From contig NZ_BMMQ01000002.1 in assembly GCF_014646015.1 (NCBI RefSeq), positions 310,277 to 374,276 of the forward strand: a stretch of 64,000 bases of DNA. Direction: 5' to 3'. The notes below the pieces were generated by a model. It saw only the letters and a program-made list of their open reading frames with translations. It was not told where the DNA came from and searched no databases. The translations under genes were made by a program, and so were the position numbers. Below are positions 62,047 through 64,000 of this stretch, piece by piece. Origin of the DNA: Microbacterium nanhaiense (GTDB lineage Bacteria; Actinomycetota; Actinomycetes; Actinomycetales; Microbacteriaceae). Within the stretch, counting starts at the first letter, position 1, and each line of letters opens with the position of its first letter.

Positions 62047-64000
62047 TCAGAGCCGAAGACCAGGAGCCTCGCGCTGACGCAACGGCGGCTCCTGCCACGG
62101 CTTCCGCGCCACGCTCTGCGCCGCCTTCAACGCCGCCTCGGCTGCGGCACGGTCGCGCTTCTGCGACGTCGACTCCGCCGGAGCACCAAGAGTCGCATCT
62201 ACCTCGACCCGGTAGCGGTCACGGTACGCAGCAACGACCCTGGCCGAACGCCGCCATGCCGCGAGTCGCCGTGGATCAGACGGCACCGACCCGAGCCAGG
62301 CGACCCAGCCCTCGCTGTTGCCCAATCCGCGATCGAGTACTGCGTCGGCCCGCATCTCGATTAACTCCCGACGCTCAGTCAGAGCTCGCCGCATGTCTTC
62401 GGGCATCGGCCCGGTTACTTCGGGGATGAGCCCGGCGATCAATCGCGGCGTGGTGCGTGCGCGGCCGGAGCCCGTGTATCTGCTGGTCGCGGCGGCGAGG
62501 CGGTAGCGCAGGACGGCGGCGATGTCGTCGGCATCATCGAACTGTCGTGCCGCCACCAGCCGCGGCACCAGGGAATCGAGGTCGTGGCTGTGGGCTTCGG
62601 CTCGGCGCAGCTCCGCGGTGAGCGGTCCGAACGCATCCGAACTGAGTGCAGACTCGGCTTCGGTGTCGGTGAGGCCGGAATGGCGGATGAGGTCTGTCCA
62701 GCGGTCGTGTTGGGCGGCGGCTGCGAGGGTGTCGTATTCGGCTGCGAGCTGAGCGATCGTGCCCCAGCGCTCCTGCTCAACCGTGAGCGTCTCATGTGCC
62801 GAGAGCTCGCCGCCCTGATGCTGGAGTACTCCGTAGAGGACGCTGCGGCCGGTGGCTGCGTCGTTGTCGGCGGGGTGAGCCATCTCGTGCGCGTCATCGG
62901 GCCGATCGACGGAGACGTAGGCCTGGTTGAGCTGGCGTCCGCGGGTCATGGCGACGTAGAGGTTCTCCCGCGTCATCGACGCATCCACGAGCACATGGGC
63001 GGTATCGACGGTGACGCCCTGCGCACGGTACGAGGTCACCGCGTAGCCGAGGTCAACGTGCTCGGCCACATACTCAGCAGGCAGCACCACCTTCGAGCCC
63101 CGCTCGGCACCGGCGCGCTTCACGAGAAGCGACCCGTCAGTGCGAACGTCGAGAACCGTCCAACGGTCGCCGTTGCGAACCCACCCGTGCCCGGCAGTGA
63201 GACGGCGGTCGTTCTTGCGCGTGATGATCGTGTCCCCAGCCGCCGCACGGGCCTCATCGCGAAGCAGCGCCTCCCGCGGGCCTCCGACGACGCCGTCGAG
63301 AATGAGGTCGGTGCGGGCGCGCTCGTTGAGGGCGGTGACGGACTCGTTGGAGTCGGAGATCAGGATCGACGCGAGCCCTGCGACGCGGTCAGCCTTCCAC
63401 GCGGTGTAGGCGTCGTCGATCATCTGCTCGGTGTCGCCGTCTGTGATGCGGTCGTGCTCGGCGTAGGTGTCGATGATTTCGGTGTTGCCGTGGCGGAGCT
63501 GGAGGGAGGCGTGCTTCTCCCAGTCGTGGGTGAAGCGGTGCACGTCGGTGAGCTGGGGCACGTCCTCGCGAGCGTGTGCGAGGAGCCCGAATGCGCCGCC
63601 CGCGTCGACGGACTGCAACTGCGCCCAGTCGCCGACCAACAGCACCTTCGCGCCTGCCTCGGCTGCGAGCCCGGTGATCCGATCCAACGTGTGCGTTCCG
63701 GCCAAAGAGGCCTCGTCAAGGATGACGAGCTGGCCGGGACGGAAGGTGTCGCCGTGGGTGAGGTGGTTCTGCCACCACTTCGCAGTGTTCTCCGTCGCGA
63801 TCCCGAGATCCATCGCAAGGACTTCGGCCGCACCAGCGGACGGTGCGAGGCCGACGACGGAGCCCTTACCGCGCTCGGCTTCCCACGCGGTGCGCAGGGC
63901 GCGCATCGCGGTCGTCTTGCCCGCTCCAGCCGGCCCCACGAGGAGATCAAGCACTCGGCCCGAGGCTGCGATCGAGGTGAGCGCGGCGGCCTGATCCTCT
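62047..64000 (-). CDS. TraA/MobF conjugative relaxase-helicase, 3' part
   Basis: The gene continues beyond the right edge, and about 650 C-terminal residues are visible. They begin before the Walker A loop LVGPAGAGKTT and include LVILDEASLAG (Walker B), VGDWAQLQSVD, a KAGHGW-like AGHGWVRNGD region and YRAQGVT with VAMTRGR, the RecD-like helicase half of TraA/TraI relaxases. The relaxase domain would lie to the right. It unwinds and transfers DNA in conjugation, so the region belongs to a plasmid or integrative conjugative element. The last 100 residues are Ala/Arg-rich. Confidence 0.9.
   Translation of the reverse strand, partial: EDQAAALTSIAASGRVLDLLVGPAGAGKTTAMRALRTAWEAERGKGSVVGLAPSAGAAEVLAMDLGIATENTAKWWQNHLTHGDTFRPGQLVILDEASLAGTHTLDRITGLAAEAGAKVLLVGDWAQLQSVDAGGAFGLLAHAREDVPQLTDVHRFTHDWEKHASLQLRHGNTEIIDTYAEHDRITDGDTEQMIDDAYTAWKADRVAGLASILISDSNESVTALNERARTDLILDGVVGGPREALLRDEARAAAGDTIITRKNDRRLTAGHGWVRNGDRWTVLDVRTDGSLLVKRAGAERGSKVVLPAEYVAEHVDLGYAVTSYRAQGVTVDTAHVLVDASMTRENLYVAMTRGRQLNQAYVSVDRPDDAHEMAHPADNDAATGRSVLYGVLQHQGGELSAHETLTVEQERWGTIAQLAAEYDTLAAAAQHDRWTDLIRHSGLTDTEAESALSSDAFGPLTAELRRAEAHSHDLDSLVPRLVAARQFDDADDIAAVLRYRLAAATSRYTGSGRARTTPRLIAGLIPEVTGPMPEDMRRALTERRELIEMRADAVLDRGLGNSEGWVAWLGSVPSDPRRLAAWRRSARVVAAYRDRYRVEVDATLGAPAESTSQKRDRAAAEAALKAAQSVARKPWQEPPLRQREAPGLRL

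Overview
The window reads as the chromosome of a high-G+C actinobacterium, most likely a Microbacteriaceae member close to Microbacterium. The evidence is the housekeeping content and order (pyrH-frr-cdsA; YbbN-cysteine desulfurase-mnmA-ligA; gatCAB-dinB; DUF2017-clpS-zincin), the frequent GTG starts, and a recurring leaderless-promoter pattern in which a -10 hexamer ends exactly 6 nt before the start codon. I see no rRNA, tRNA or CRISPR array. || Positions 1-42,060 are core chromosome. In order they hold: translation and lipid genes (pyrH, frr, cdsA); a DivIVA-domain protein; a transglycosylase-like cell-wall protein; a hydrolase; an AI-2E permease; an unusual two-part membrane/lipoprotein gene; a thioredoxin-TPR protein; a cysteine desulfurase; mnmA and ligA. 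A GH42 beta-galactosidase/sugar ABC operon follows, with its LacI repressor and two matching operators. Then come an acyl-CoA ligase with a MarR regulator, gatCAB, dinB, a GerW-like protein and the clpS cluster. The stretch ends with RNase H, fatty-acid and oxidoreductase genes, a DNA glycosylase, a radical SAM protein, PPK2, a LysE pseudogene, EamA, MFS and SulP transporters, a MarR gene and yceI. || Positions from about 42,180 to the right edge are accessory. A compact anti-phage CBASS operon (46,909 down to 42,670, minus strand) encodes a CD-NTase ending in glycine, a Cap2-type E2-E1 protein, and a single 589-residue protein that joins a Cap3-type JAB/JAMM peptidase, a TIR domain and a SAVED domain. 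The three genes overlap by 4 nt each. || Next is a umuDC locus whose umuC is split by an insertion of about 9.1 kb (roughly 48,530-57,652). The insert carries a CmtR-type regulator with a P1B metal ATPase, an organomercurial operon (merA, merB, a MerF-like transporter) with a divergent merR, and a trio of recombination genes (tyrosine recombinase, small HTH protein, large zinc-ribbon recombinase) recalling Tn554. The umuC 5' fragment also has a 37-bp tandem duplication that shifts the frame. || Beyond umuD lie a DprA/Smf-like gene, a hypothetical gene, an Abi_2/HEPN protein and a TraA/MobF relaxase-helicase that runs off the right edge, so this part looks like a conjugative element or integrated plasmid. 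The Abi gene is flanked by two 47-bp direct repeats that fold as hairpins. The upstream copy starts at the predicted start point of a consensus promoter, and its two stem changes keep pairing as G-U wobbles, which suggests a structured RNA partner.
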